The notes below the pieces were generated by a model. It was given only the letters and a program-made list of their open reading frames with translations. It was not told where the DNA came from and did no database searches. Positions 26,235-38,900 of a stretch of 64,000 nt of DNA are shown one piece after another. Both the position numbers and the translations under genes were made by a program. Source of the stretch: Rhabditophanes sp. KR3021 (Eukaryota; Nematoda; Chromadorea; Rhabditida; Alloionematidae); the NCBI GenBank assembly GCA_963281155.1, contig CAUJLY010000003.1:4650001-4714000 (forward strand), given 5' to 3'. Numbering within the stretch: the stretch's first letter is position 1; the number at the start of each line of letters is the position of its first letter.

Positions 26235-29200
26235 ATGAACGATATAATCCTAGATCCTAAAACTGAAACTTTAGATCCAGAGATATTATGGAATCAGTTT
26301 TATTCTAAAACATGCAAGGTTCAGCCTATCGAAAAATTGGCAGATCCCGATTCTAAAAAAGATCCTGATTGTGTTCGATTCGTCTGCATTTCTGATACTC
26401 ATGAAAAACTAGGAAACATGTTATCCATTATTCCTGACGGCGATATATTAATTCAGTAAATTTGTGTTGTATTGCTTCTTTTAAATTGTTTGTACATTTA
26501 ATAGTGCTGGCGATTTTACTAACTTCGGTGATCGAGAAGAGATCATCAAGTTTAATGATCAAATGGCTACATTGCATCACAAATACAAAATCGTCATTGC
26601 AGGAAATCACGAATTAGGTTTTGAGGATGGTGAAGACAAATCCTTGCGATTGCCAAAGTACAAAGATAGAGGAACTGATAAAGGATATGAATTATTAAAG
26701 GACTGCATTTATTTACAAGACAAAGCCATAACTGTTAGTTTAAAATATTTATGACTATAAAAATAATTTTCAATTAATTGACTCATATATTTGATTTGAA
26801 AAAGCTTCTGCACTTTCTTTGAGAGCTTCTTTTATAGTGGTGTCTAAATTGTAAGCAACAAAAACATGAGCGTCGATGAAGCCTCCTGGTAGTTGAGTTT
26901 GATTGTAGGGATCACGGGACTTAATAAACTGATAATCTTTGTCATATAGTAAGATATTTGCATTTGGATTTTTGGTCAGTCCTTTGCCTCCATGAAGGTG
27001 TCGAATTTTAACGAAAAAGTTATCTTTAGTAGTTTTGACCTTACAATTAGTCTTGATAATTTCTTCGATTTCACTTTCACTATAATTTATTAAATTCGAT
27101 CCATTTAATTTACTGATTCTTTTGGGCAGATGGCGGTTGCTAAGTTCGTCTAAAATATTACGGCTTTCCTCTAATTCAGGTGAGATAGACATTGTAATCT
27201 GAGAAAGTACAACTTCTTCAGTTATCTTAGAATACAACTCCCAATCTTTATAAAGTTCACTTAATTTGAATGCTTCTCCTTTTTCGTTAAAAAACTTGAG
27301 ATGATCATTCGCAAGAATTAACGCATCCACAAATACTTTTTCATAACTAAGGCACGTTTTGTGTTTATACATAATAGTATGCATTTTTCTACGGGCATCA
27401 TAAACACCCTCAAGATCCGCTTGTACTTTTTCGGCATAACATAGACGCAGATATTGCAATTTAGGATCTCTGATTGCTCTTGTATTTTCAAAAATGCGAG
27501 CTATGTTATCCTGAAAAGTGACTTAATTTGTAGTGTTTAATGGATACATACTTTACTGAAATGTTTGCTGTCAATTCCTGCCATTAGTGCATCTCTGCAA
27601 TATATTTAGAAATAAGATTATGGTAAAAATATTACCTGAGCAAGTAGTCAAATTTATCAACATCTAAACCAGTATGATTGTTAGAGACAATATCATACAA
27701 AAACGATTTTTCAATTGGTCTTCCTTTTAGCTCCCAATTATTGTTTTTAATAAAAGTTTCTGGAGGATCAATACACTCATTGATAAAGATGTAGTCTTCT
27801 ACATCAAATATTTCATCGAATTGTCTTTTAATGTCAGGATAGTTTTTAAAAATTAATTGAATCAATCTTATTGACGCTTCTTCATGTCTAAAAGTATTGT
27901 CTTTATCAACTACATTTAGGAAATACTCATATCTATAAATACAAATAAATATAAAAAACAAATTTCGAAAATTACGTATGAGACGCTAAACCGTGGCCTA
28001 TATCATGTAAGAGTCCAGCAATACTAACACATAGAATATCCTTGTCTGTAATATCCAATTCGGGCTGATTCTCTCGCAATTTAGTTAAGTATTGAACAGC
28101 CAAATAGTATGATCCAAGCATGTGTGGTTTCCTTGAATGCTCGGCTCCAGGATACACCTGCTTTACGATTCCCACTTGTAATATTTTACTTGTTCTAGCA
28201 AAATATTTTGTATCAATCAGCAAGTTGGCATAGTATGAGATATCGATAAGACCATGAACACAATCACAGATTAAACGACTTTTTTCGAGTAATCCTGGCA
28301 TGCTGAAATGAATAAATATGCAAAAACATCCATAAATTATCACATATAAAATCAGATTAGAACGTAATATATTCACATATAGAAAGTCATTTATTCATGA
28401 ATAAATTAGCACAGACACGCTTAGCTACTAGATTAACATAATTATTAGTAAAAAAGACTGGTATACTTACTCAGCTTTCTTAATTTAAGGGAAATGCTGA
28501 GTTGAATAGTGTTCATTCACACTCTAAAAGTCAAAAATTTCCCAGAGGAACAGGTTTATATAGATAGTATAATTAGACACGCTTGTGCTGTATAATAATA
28601 TGATAAATACATTAAGAGTGATTGATATGTACAATTATTAATTTCGTTTGTTTTAAAAACGTACATCACTCGATAGCAATTGATATAAAATATAACATTT
28701 ATAATGTAAACGATCAAAACAAATATATAGATACAAATATTAAAGACTTTTAGCGATAAATATGTTTTAATGGGGCTGCTTGCAAAACAAAAATGTTTGT
28801 TGGACAAGTTAACTTTTTGATATTGCTTTCAGTTGCATGGAATAAAACTATATGGAAGTAGTTGGCATCCCCTTGATGGCTACTCGTTCTCTTGTAAACG
28901 AGGTCGACAGTTAGCAGAAAAATGGTCACTTATTCCAACTGATACTGAAATTCTTATAACGCATACTCCGGTCTTAGGTATAGATTCAAATAACAAATAT
29001 AGAACGTCAATTGTATCATTCGGAATATTCAAATTTACCTAAAATTAACTACAAAGTGATTTGCTTAACCTTATGCTTTTAGGACATTTGGATGATTTCA
29101 AAGACAAGCTAGGACGGAGGACTAAATGGGGTTGCGGCGATTTATTAAATGCAGTAGAACAGAGGTAAACGCGGGTGATTTAAAAAATTTAGTGCGAGTA

Positions 29201-29923
29201 TAGGTAGTATTTTATAAATACAGCTTAACAGGTTGAAATAATTTCATTTGGCCTAGATATAGTTAAGTAATTAAACTACTTTTTATTATTGCTATTCTTA
29301 AATATTTTGTGGCAAGTTAGTATAAAAACAGATTGGAAGTAAGATACAATTGAGAATAAATGTTTAAAATATTGAACAGATTGTTTTATAATATGTGCAA
29401 AATCTTCATATACTTTTTGCAAAATTAATTCATTATTGTTTTAACCAAATTTATGGAAAATATAATTTAAAGTAGTTATGCAAATAATACTCTAAAGTAG
29501 TATGGATACATATAAAATATGTACGAAAAAAATCTTTATAGTTTGGCAATATCGTACTTTCAATTTCTCAGATAGATGGTAGTAATTGCTTCTTTTAAAT
29601 TCTACTATGACTTTAAACTTCTACACAAATTGTATTCATGGTTAGAATTTGCGATAAAAAGACACCTTATAAAAATATAACTACTAAACATTAATTTAGT
29701 CGTAATTTTTTATTTCAAATAATGCTAATTATATTCTAGAATCAAGCCTAAAGTTCACGTGTATGGCCATGTACATGAGAATCATGGTCTCTCTACAAAT
29801 TCTCAGACAATTTTTATCAATGCTAGCATATGTAACCATGATTTACAAACTGTGAATATGCCTATAGTTTTTGATTATTCATTAAAGGAAAAAAGAATCA
29901 AACGTAACGATGAATACAAATAA
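26235..29923 (+). CDS. MPPED1/2-type metallophosphoesterase
   Basis: Exons 26235-26455, 26505-26733, 28833-28977, 29083-29164 and 29740-29923, phases consistent, about 286 residues. All metal-site blocks are present: CISDTHEK, AGDFTNFGD, IAGNHELGFEDG, THTPVLG and YGHVHENHG. These define the class III nucleotide phosphodiesterase/metallophosphoesterase fold, and the overall pattern (KFNDQMATLHHKYKIVIAGN) is that of MPPED1/2. As I recall, mammalian MPPED2 has Gly in place of the last metal-binding His; this protein keeps GHVH, so it should be catalytically competent. Substrate unknown, possibly a cyclic nucleotide. Intron 2 is 2.1 kb and contains the SAMHD1-like gene on the other strand. Its stop lies 72 bp from the convergent stop of the SGSM gene. 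Confidence 0.92.
26770..28301 (-). CDS. SAMHD1: SAMHD1-like HD-domain dNTP triphosphohydrolase, nested gene
   Basis: Minus-strand exons 28301-27976, 27932-27636, 27594-27552 and 27510-26770, about 468 residues. The HD metal site is intact: GAEHSRKPHMLGSYYL supplies the first His, LLHDIGHG the His-Asp pair, and GLDVDKFDYL the last Asp. KGRPIEKSFLYDIVSN also matches SAMHD1 closely. The family cleaves dNTPs to deoxynucleosides and triphosphate, controlling nucleotide pools. There is no SAM domain, so it corresponds to the HD core plus C-terminal lobe. A strong splice donor at about 28474 (GA/GTAAGT), with no in-frame ATG before it, indicates a noncoding first exon, making the ATG at 28301 the likely start. 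The whole gene lies inside intron 2 of the MPPED gene. Confidence 0.9.
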
Positions 29924-29995
29924 CATTATTTATTCTTTGATTGTAATGTCATTTATATGTTTAAATGTGACAAAATAAATTTTTAAATAGTATTT

Positions 29996-32900
29996 TCAAT
30001 CTTCTGTGCCTGATTTAAGCACAGCTGATTCAACAAAAAAACGACGGAAATCTTGAAGATGATCCCTAGCACTTTCGATCAGTTTTAATCCATCGTGTTT
30101 TTCAGCCATTTCATTGAAAAACTTGATAACATCTGTAAAGTCCATTGAATTCTCCAATATGATGTATCTATAAGTTGTCAAAAGAGAAAGGGCAAAGAAT
30201 AATTGGAAATGGTTTGACAAAGTTAGATTTGATGCCCAAATAGTTTCCCACAGACTGTAAACTTCTTCGTACGGCAATTCACGTTTAAAATCAAGCAAAA
30301 ACCAGCGGTAACTGAAGTATAAGTGAGTAAAATCTCCTTCAGCCATTATTGTTTGGAATAGTTCTGGGTCAGTGATTTGGATTAAATGCCGGAAGTTGGC
30401 AAAGTTTATATCCATACCAATTTCTTGGGGAAAGTTTAAATGCATCCTTTCCATTAATTTACTGAATATTTCTAATACAATAACTTCTAGAATAAAAATA
30501 TCAATTAAACAATTATTTGGATTAAAAGAGGCAATTACCATCTTCGAAAATGACTAATAAGGGTGCAGCAATATCACACATTCCTTGAACATATCCTTCA
30601 TTCAGGTTTCTCCAAACATATGTACACATAACCCTTTTTAATTTATCTAAGTTGGATTGGCTCTTGAAAAATGTATGATTTCTATCGCATCTTTCTACAT
30701 CTTTTTCAACTCTATGTAAATTGGCTCCAAAGTTGTTGATAAGAGCTTCTTCTTCTTCATTAGTTGCATTATGACAATTGTCCTCAAACACTGTATCTTT
30801 TTTTGCGTCATAATCATCATTAAATAGTTCAGAAAAGACTGATCCATCATTTTTGAAACTACTAACAGATTGAGTTTCTGAATCACAACATTCAGAGTTA
30901 GTTGTAGCTGCGGATGTATGTTTCAATCTTGCTGCCAAAAAAGCTTCCTTGTCCCTCTGAACAACCACACTTTCAATTTCCTGCCACGAGTCAACATGTT
31001 TGTTATATTTGTTGTTAATTTCTTGTATAACATCTTCAATCTCGTCTTCCCATTCAATTATTTGTAATAAATATGGCCATGCTTTGGCACGTACAGATTG
31101 GGATATACCATCGTAATATACTCGCTTTAAAAATTGGGACCAAAGATTTTTGTTTTGTTTATTTTGCCTAATGTAATTAAAGTATTCTTCATCAACTACT
31201 CCTCTCACCAGACTATCCTTTTGAAAGCACTCAATGGGTTCTGGATTGATCACACCCGATAAATGATTCCTAACAGTTTTAACCTGTTTACAGTGATTTT
31301 ATTAATATATTTAAATGTGTTTTTTAATCATTTTTTGGAGTAACATATCATTCGCCTCCCAGGCAAATGATTATACTATAGTATAACTATTAGCCCCCAG
31401 GCGAATGATAATGCTATAGTATAATCATTCGCCCTATTTTTATTTTATAAGGCTAATGATTATACTATAGCATAATCATTTGCCTGGGCAGGCTAATGGT
31501 AACTAAAGTAACCATTCGCCCTATAAATAATTTTTATGGTCTATATTTAAGTGAAATATAATTGCTTTAAACAAATTCCTAATCGTTTTGACAATTTAAC
31601 CCTCATTCAATGAAATTTAATTAACGGTTTATAAAAAATGAACATAAAAAATATTTTTAAACTATCAGAAATTCAAAAGAAACAGATGTACTGATTAACC
31701 CTACTAACATAGAACTAATTTCGCCTACTTCTAAGAACTCGTGCATTTAAAGAAGGCTTAAAGACAACCTTTTCCACAATACTTTCAACTTCTGATTCCT
31801 CCTGTTTAAGGGTATCATTTTCTTTTTCATCTTCACTATTTCTTTCTTCGTCATCTTGGAGCTCGCTTACATATTTTTGAAAATTTTCAGGAATTAAATA
31901 TTCACTGATTGTATTTAAGTATGTGTTTACATTGAGAAAGTTGTTATCACTAAATTCTTTTTGTAATAAAGCAATTTTTTCCTCTCTATCCTTTGACTTT
32001 TTAACTTGCTTGGAAATGGCAAATTCAGGTGAGTGTTTAAATTTATTCAATTTGTAAATTGTAAGCCGGACATCCTCATTTGCAGCTTTCAATAAATTCA
32101 GACATTTCAAGTAAGTACCATGGTGTGTAGCTAATGGATTAGTTTTAAGCCATCTATTGAATGATTCACATGAGTTAGTGCTTTTAACACGTTGTTGAAA
32201 CTTGCATAATTTGGTTGCATGCTTTTCATTCTTAAACCAATTTTTATCAACATAGTTGATCCATTTGGTTAGCTGGTTTATTTCAAAAGGAGTAAAATCT
32301 TCATTGGCTGTCATAATCATCTTATTTTTAATGATAGTCCATTGTTGAATCATTTGCCCGACTGGCACGTGGGGGAGAGCAATAACCATACGAAACTTCT
32401 TATAAAAATCTGCAGACACGAGACTTCTATCGTCATTTCCATTAAAAGATGTTAACAAATGCTTAAGCCCAAGCTGATTCAATTTTTTTACCAAATTTTG
32501 GGCGTAGTGGAAATAGCAGTGTTTATGTAAAGTAGGATAATGTTTTTCAATAATTTTTATTGCAGCAGGTTCTTTATCAGTCATAAATACCTCTGGAAGT
32601 TCTTCACTAATTCCGAAACGTTGTAAGCACTTTTTAATTTCATTAAAAACGAAATCATAATCTTCGGTCTTACGGTGCTTCATCAAAGCATAAAATGCTG
32701 GTATAAATGTATTTCTCATTTCCCCTTCTTTATTTTCAATAATTTGAAACATAACGACGTAGAGTTGGGTGTATTTGTCAGGGGCCACAAAGAAAGTTCC
32801 ATCAGCAAGTCTTAATTTTGATTTGGCATACAATTCGAGTACATCTCTTGAACCAAAAATAACAATTGAATCCCCATCTTTTCCAACAACACGGAATGAC

Positions 32901-35900
32901 ATAGGTAACTGCTTATCATCTAAATAACCACATTCGTAAACTTCCTCGGCGTAATCATTATTTTCATTTTTTTTTTCGTTTGATCTAGATGAAGCAACTC
33001 TAAGATACCTTCCCTTATCTTTATACTGTCCTAACTTTATCTTCGAATCTGCTGTACCGAGTTCAAGCCCATTGCATATGGTATCGACATTTTTAATCCC
33101 AATGGCATGTGCTATACGAGGCTTAATGAGGGGATTTGTGGCGTCACGGCAAACACGCTTGTATTCATTATCGCCTATTTTTTCTTTGAATGTTATTGGC
33201 AAGCAACCATCAAAATGAACACCTTCTTGGCGAACCAAATTATATCCTTTCATCTTTAATAGTGGAATATTCGATTCGGGTTGCTTCTTCTTTTTACAAA
33301 TTGAGCGACACTCTTTGCAGTACATAGTGGTTGTTGTTGTTGCATCTGGAGACAATTCAGTTCCTCTTCTAAAATAATTTGTATAAATTTAGTGAATATA
33401 CGAAAATTTGTATATTGTATATTTAGTATTTGAATATTATTTATGTATAATTTGCTTGAATTATTGTATTTATAATATGTGCTATTTTATTATTATATCA
33501 TTTTATCTAGGATCCTCATTTGTACCACTTTGCCTATTTTAAATCTACTTCATTTTAGTTTAGCTCCTTTCAGCTCTCATCCCAAAATCGTAAGTAGTGT
33601 ATATATTATTATTGGCATTAGATGACCACGATTTTTTTGTAGATTAATAAAGATCCTTTTGAATCCTGTTGTGTAACCCCTACTAGAAGCTTATTCAGGC
33701 TTTGAAACCAGTCAATTTTACTTTTTACTATTTATAGGCAGATAAAAAACATACTTCTTGGTAAACACATATCCCAATGGGTTAGCATAATTCGTTTGAT
33801 CAGGAACGTATAAGAAAACATCCTTACAAAACTTTTCAGTTTTCATTCCAACTATAAATTGAGACTTAAATTGGACCTCCGAGTCAACATTTTTATAAGC
33901 TTCTTGTGCAAATAAAAGAAATTCCTCCTTTGTTCTTGTTAAAGGAACTGATGCAGGAACAGTTGGTAAAGAATGGTGAGATGGAATGTTTTGACTTAAA
34001 ATATTGCTTGAGCTTGGCTGTGGAAGAAGTGTCTCTCGAACTTGCTCCAACAATGAAGGATTATTCCAAAGAGCTTCTAATATTTGACTGTCGGTAAAAG
34101 ATGACATTTTAAAAGCAACCAACCACGATAATAGCAATTAAAGAAATGATTTTAAAATTAAAGTATAAGTGTAGAAGGGGATTCTTATTATGAATTATTA
34201 TACTATGAGGGATATAGATAGCCTCAATTACGCCTTAAAGATAAAAGTGTAACGATGACATTAACCACTTAAGGTATCTTATTTTATTAAATTGAATAGA
34301 CTTCAATTACGCTTTAGAATAAAAGTGCGACGTTAGAATAAAACACTGGAGGTGCACTTATTTAATTAATTTTTAGAGTATTAAAACACAGTCATCAACC
34401 TTAGAAATAACCGCTCATATTCGAACCAAATAATTGAAACATTTGATGATTTTCTTTATAAGGGCGAATGATTATATTATAGTATTATCATCTGCCTGGG
34501 CGAATTTTTTACTTAAAATAATGATTGGCCTGGGCGAATGATAATGCTATAGTATAATCATTCGCCTGGGAGGCCAATGATTATTTTTTTGACATATTAG
34601 CCTCCCAGGCGAGTGATAATACTATAGTATAATTATTCGCCCTACCCAGGCGAGTGATAATATACCCTTTAATATTTGCTGTAAGGCCTTTTAAATTTAG
34701 ATATTAGTTAAAATTATGACATAATAAACTTTTCCCAATGCTGTTTTATAATTACTTAAAATTAAAGGAAGTTGGAAATTTATATTAACAGTATCATTAT
34801 CCACACATATAAATGAAGATTATATTTTTACATCTTTGTAGTGAAGTGCATTTGGAAAATAAAAAGCATGATAACTGCAGAATTTCAGTATTAATTGTGA
34901 TAGAATTAATTAATGTATCTACAATATCCATAAAAACAACTGTTATGTGCAATTGTCAAAAGCACCTGAAGAAACTATTGGTCTTTCTAGAAGAGATAAA
35001 CAAAAAAACTGAAGGCAGCAAGAAAAATAAAAAAGTATTTTGGTGGTGCGGAATTAAATATGAGTCAAAATAATCATTATTTGGTTGTGTATGGTTCAGC
35101 AAGCAATAATCTTGGACAAATCATTAAGCAGCACAAAAACGGATGTACCTTAAGGAGCAATCTGTTATGCGGGGAATCTGAGAGAGACCAAATGACACTG
35201 TAGCAAGTTAAATTAGAGAAAGGCGATCTATTTGACAGCAAAGAGAATAGAATTAATCAAGTTAAAAATGCTGGTTTAGAGATGATTGTCGTGATGTTAC
35301 CTGCTAGTTCAAAAGAGATTGCTGAAAATCTTGAATATATTCTCATGGAACACTACAAATGGCAAATTACCAACTGTGATCACGGAAAGTGCTCCATGCA
35401 GGAAACTTACCTTTTTAACACAAAAAATGCTATGCAATTGGAGATATCTTATCTAGAATGATCTTTGATGGAAAACTATTGCTTAAACTAAATCTTAATT
35501 TCTTCCTTCACTGTATTTTTAGTTGTTTTTTACAATAAACTTTTCCAATTGTCTCCCTTATTTTACCTAAAACAAAAAAGGTTAATTAAAGTCACTAAGG
35601 TTGACACCGACCTGTTTACAATGATTGAACCATCCTGAAAATGCTCTAGAAAGAATCTTTTGCTTCATAAAGGAATACGCATTATTTATATTAGTATTCA
35701 TGTTTTCGTTTATTGAGTCTGAATCGGTTGAACAGTTTAGTTTTTTGATGTTGAAAATCGCTGGAGCTGATTTAGGACCTTCATGATTGTTATTAGTGGC
35801 AAATCCACCTTCTTCGGCCTTCTTGCCACTCTCATCAAACTTTTTTCGTCTAGCGTAAGAAGTTGTTTCCACTCTAAAGACATAATCATTCACGGGAAGA

Positions 35901-38900
35901 CCTTCTGTTTCACTTGAAGACAAAGACCCTAGACTCAATCTAATTGCGACAGTACTGATTTTTTTCTTAAGTTTGGGCAATGTTTTTTCAAATGAATTTT
36001 TGTCATTTCCTAAAAGAGGATTAATTTTTGCATATAAGTGTTTTGCTAAGAAAAGATGTTTTGGAAAAAAAGTCTTCTATGACTGTCTAATGGCATTAGA
36101 TTTTTTAAAATTATAATTGCAATTACAAAATATGGGAGCATTTGACGGATAAATTCAAGAAGGCCATTGCTCGAAAAACGTCTCAGAAGAAGAACTCAAG
36201 CTACGCATTGCTAGACGTTTCTGTTGTTGTTGAATTGGATCAACTCTCTTTCACTTAATTCAAGAAGCTCATCTTTTATGTAGAAGTATCATGCACAATA
36301 TCAAAAAAAGATTATGCCTCCAAAACTAGACGGGTATGGCTTGTTATATTCCATTAGGTCCAAAAGAAAAGTTATTGCCATCCATCTTGATGATCTCCAC
36401 ACAAATTAAGCTCTTGGTATCGAGTATTCTACCATATTCGACATGCGACGTGAACTAACTAATGTCGACAATTCTGGACAGTCAAATAAGCTATGTATGT
36501 ATTTAAAGTATCCTGACATTGTCAAAAGAATTAGGGATCCTGCTTTAAAACAAATTCTCTCCCAAATATCTTCTAATGTGAATTCCTTTTAATTTTAGTA
36601 TAATAAATTTTGATTCTTCCTTTAACTTTACCTGAAATAAAAAGAACATTAGATAAGAAGTGGAGCAATAGACCGACCTGACAATGGAGGATTCAACTTT
36701 TGATATGGATCAATTGCTCCTTCCAAAGCTGCCATGAAATTAACCAAGTACATGCTCGAACAAAAAGCAAAACTAGCTAGTTGTGTCCCATCGATATCAA
36801 CAAAATCTAGGGTAAATAAACTCGATTCATCATTATGATGAACATGAATGTAAGAAATAGTTTTCATATGAAAGGATATAATATGCTTAGCCATGCATAA
36901 AATGTCCATAGGTGTGGCAGTGAATGGGAATGCCGTGTTTGTATTATGTTTGGACGCTTTAGGCCTGAAAGTGACGTTTGTTGTTACCTATCTTATCCAT
37001 TTACTTACGTCAGATTCATTAATTCGTTTGGAGTCCACTTAACAATTACATTTCCTTGACTTTCTTGTAGTAATGACAAGTATCCTTAATTTTATGTAAA
37101 TATTACTCATTATATCATTTTGGTTAACAAACTGTATGGTAATTTATTTATGTGTCTATATTAGGATAAAATGTGACGTATATTAACCATTCTAGTTATT
37201 TTAGTGCCAAACGATCGCCTCGACTAGGTGTTTATTCTAACAATGGAAGAAAAGAGACCTAACGAAAAAAAGAAAGGTCGCAACTATCTCAAATTAAGAT
37301 TTGGATGGCCTAGTAGAATTAGTAAAAACTACAACCATAGAGGCTGTAGAAGTAAAGAAAACTCCCAATAATAGTAAGAGTTTAACATCTGGTAAAAATG
37401 AAAAGGATGCAGTTGGTGGTTAGTTTCAATTAATATTAGTGTATCTTATTTACTTTAGTAAACTCGTCTTCAATTTTGCAGTTAAATTGAGTTATGTCCC
37501 TAATATAAAAGAAGGTTTCATAAGTTGTTCAAAGGTGATAAAAAGTTAACCATCATCAAGAAGACTTATGCCTCTAAAAAGATTGCCGAAAACATTGAAT
37601 ACACCATGATTAGTGCTGTTCGTGATAAGATTACTAATTACAATTTAGGCGAGCTTCCTACAGTCTGTTAGCTACATGGATCCAGAGAAAAACAGACAAG
37701 TTGCTAAAATGATCTTGAATGACTCTTCTGCATGTAAATCTCTTGAATATGTTACAAAGCACTGGTTCTTTTTATATTTTTGATTAATAAAATTGTTTTT
37801 ATCTGTTTCAGCTCTTCTTTAAACTAACTGAAATAAGTTGTAATTAGATGAAGTCATGAATGGGAAAAACTCACCCCTTCATCATCCGTTTCCCATCGAA
37901 ATTAGAAATCGAAACATTGTTCTTACCATAAATTAGGATGGACTTATTATTTTGATGCAATGTGTAGACGAACTCTTTGCCAGATGGAGATGAGGATGTC
38001 AAAAATGAATCTGCACTTTTTATAACACTCCCACGTGTCCTTATCATCTAATAAAAAAGTTATTAATAAAAATAGTAGTTTACTTTTACATGGCAAAGTA
38101 TTTACAAAAATTGTATTGATAGTACTATATGTACTGATAAATATATATTTATTTATGTTTATGTATATTTAGGCGGAAATATTTGATAAAAATTGTTTTC
38201 CAGCTCTCAAATTAACGAAAAACATGTTGAAATAAGCATAAGATAATATTAAAATATCCTTTATGAAATCTTTTGTGGTCGTGCTATATTCTGATATCAT
38301 AATGAACTGTTAAAAAATGCAATTTAAAAATAATAAAGGAATGAATATGGGATTGAGAAGTTTTTGTAGCTTGCTGAGGAGATTATAAGAGAATTAATGG
38401 GATATCTTTGATATATCTACAACCTTACTTGTTTAGGAATGTAAAGTCATGTTGAGGATTATAGATATTTTGTCATGTTGCCATAAGAATAAATTATATG
38501 TAGATAAAAGGGAATGAATAAATATAAACATGGTATATGTCGATGAAAGCACAAAAAAGAAAGAATTGGCACGGATAAAAGGTCCTATATATATGGCATG
38601 TTACGTCAAGGAGACTAATTTTTATGTACATTTTAATTTTCCACAAAATGGTATAATAACTTTGTACTTATTGACTTTAGGCTTTAAAACATGGCTGCTA
38701 TTTGATTCTATTATTTTAAATTGAAAAATAAATAAAAGGGTGATATGCATTATATGGCGTGTATGAGAGTGCAAAAGTGTTCCTATAATACACAACTACT
38801 CATTAAGTGAGTAAATGCTTCATAGCATTTATCTACTTTACCAACAAATGCTATGACGTTTTGTGAAGAATAGCATCAAAAAAAGAAACACTTACCGATA

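Larger units (their letters stand above)
31350..34665 (-). mobile_element. MULE-type DNA transposon in SGSM intron 4
   Basis: A 3.3-kb element bounded by clusters of 34-bp palindromes (31351-31520 and 34461-34660) in inverted arrangement, containing one spliced transposase gene with all catalytic residues. The outermost stretches resemble each other in inverted orientation (left atatcattcgcctcccagg; right, read from the outside, a similar TATATTATCACTCGCC), which I take as the terminal inverted repeats. No clear target-site duplication could be read. It lies in the same orientation as the host SGSM gene. The intact coding frame and near-identical palindromes at both ends point to a recent insertion. 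Confidence 0.75.

Noticed and set aside
28556..28807. 83-codon minus-strand frame in the MPPED intron, possible upstream exon of the SAMHD1-like gene
   Set aside because: Hydrophobic, Ile/Tyr-biased composition from AT content, and no donor that connects in phase with the ATG-bearing exon at 28301.
33718..34137. Separate accessory gene upstream of the MULE transposase
   Set aside because: A donor at 33721 and acceptor at 33369 join it in frame to the transposase, so it is better explained as the first exon.
31351..34660. Regularly repeated palindromes could suggest a CRISPR array
   Set aside because: The units are unevenly spaced, lie at both ends of a transposase gene in an intron-bearing eukaryotic sequence, and there are no spacers of constant length or cas genes.
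35471..35560. AATAAA after copy C as proof of an active gene
   Set aside because: The hexamer is frequent by chance at this base composition, and copy C has an internal stop.
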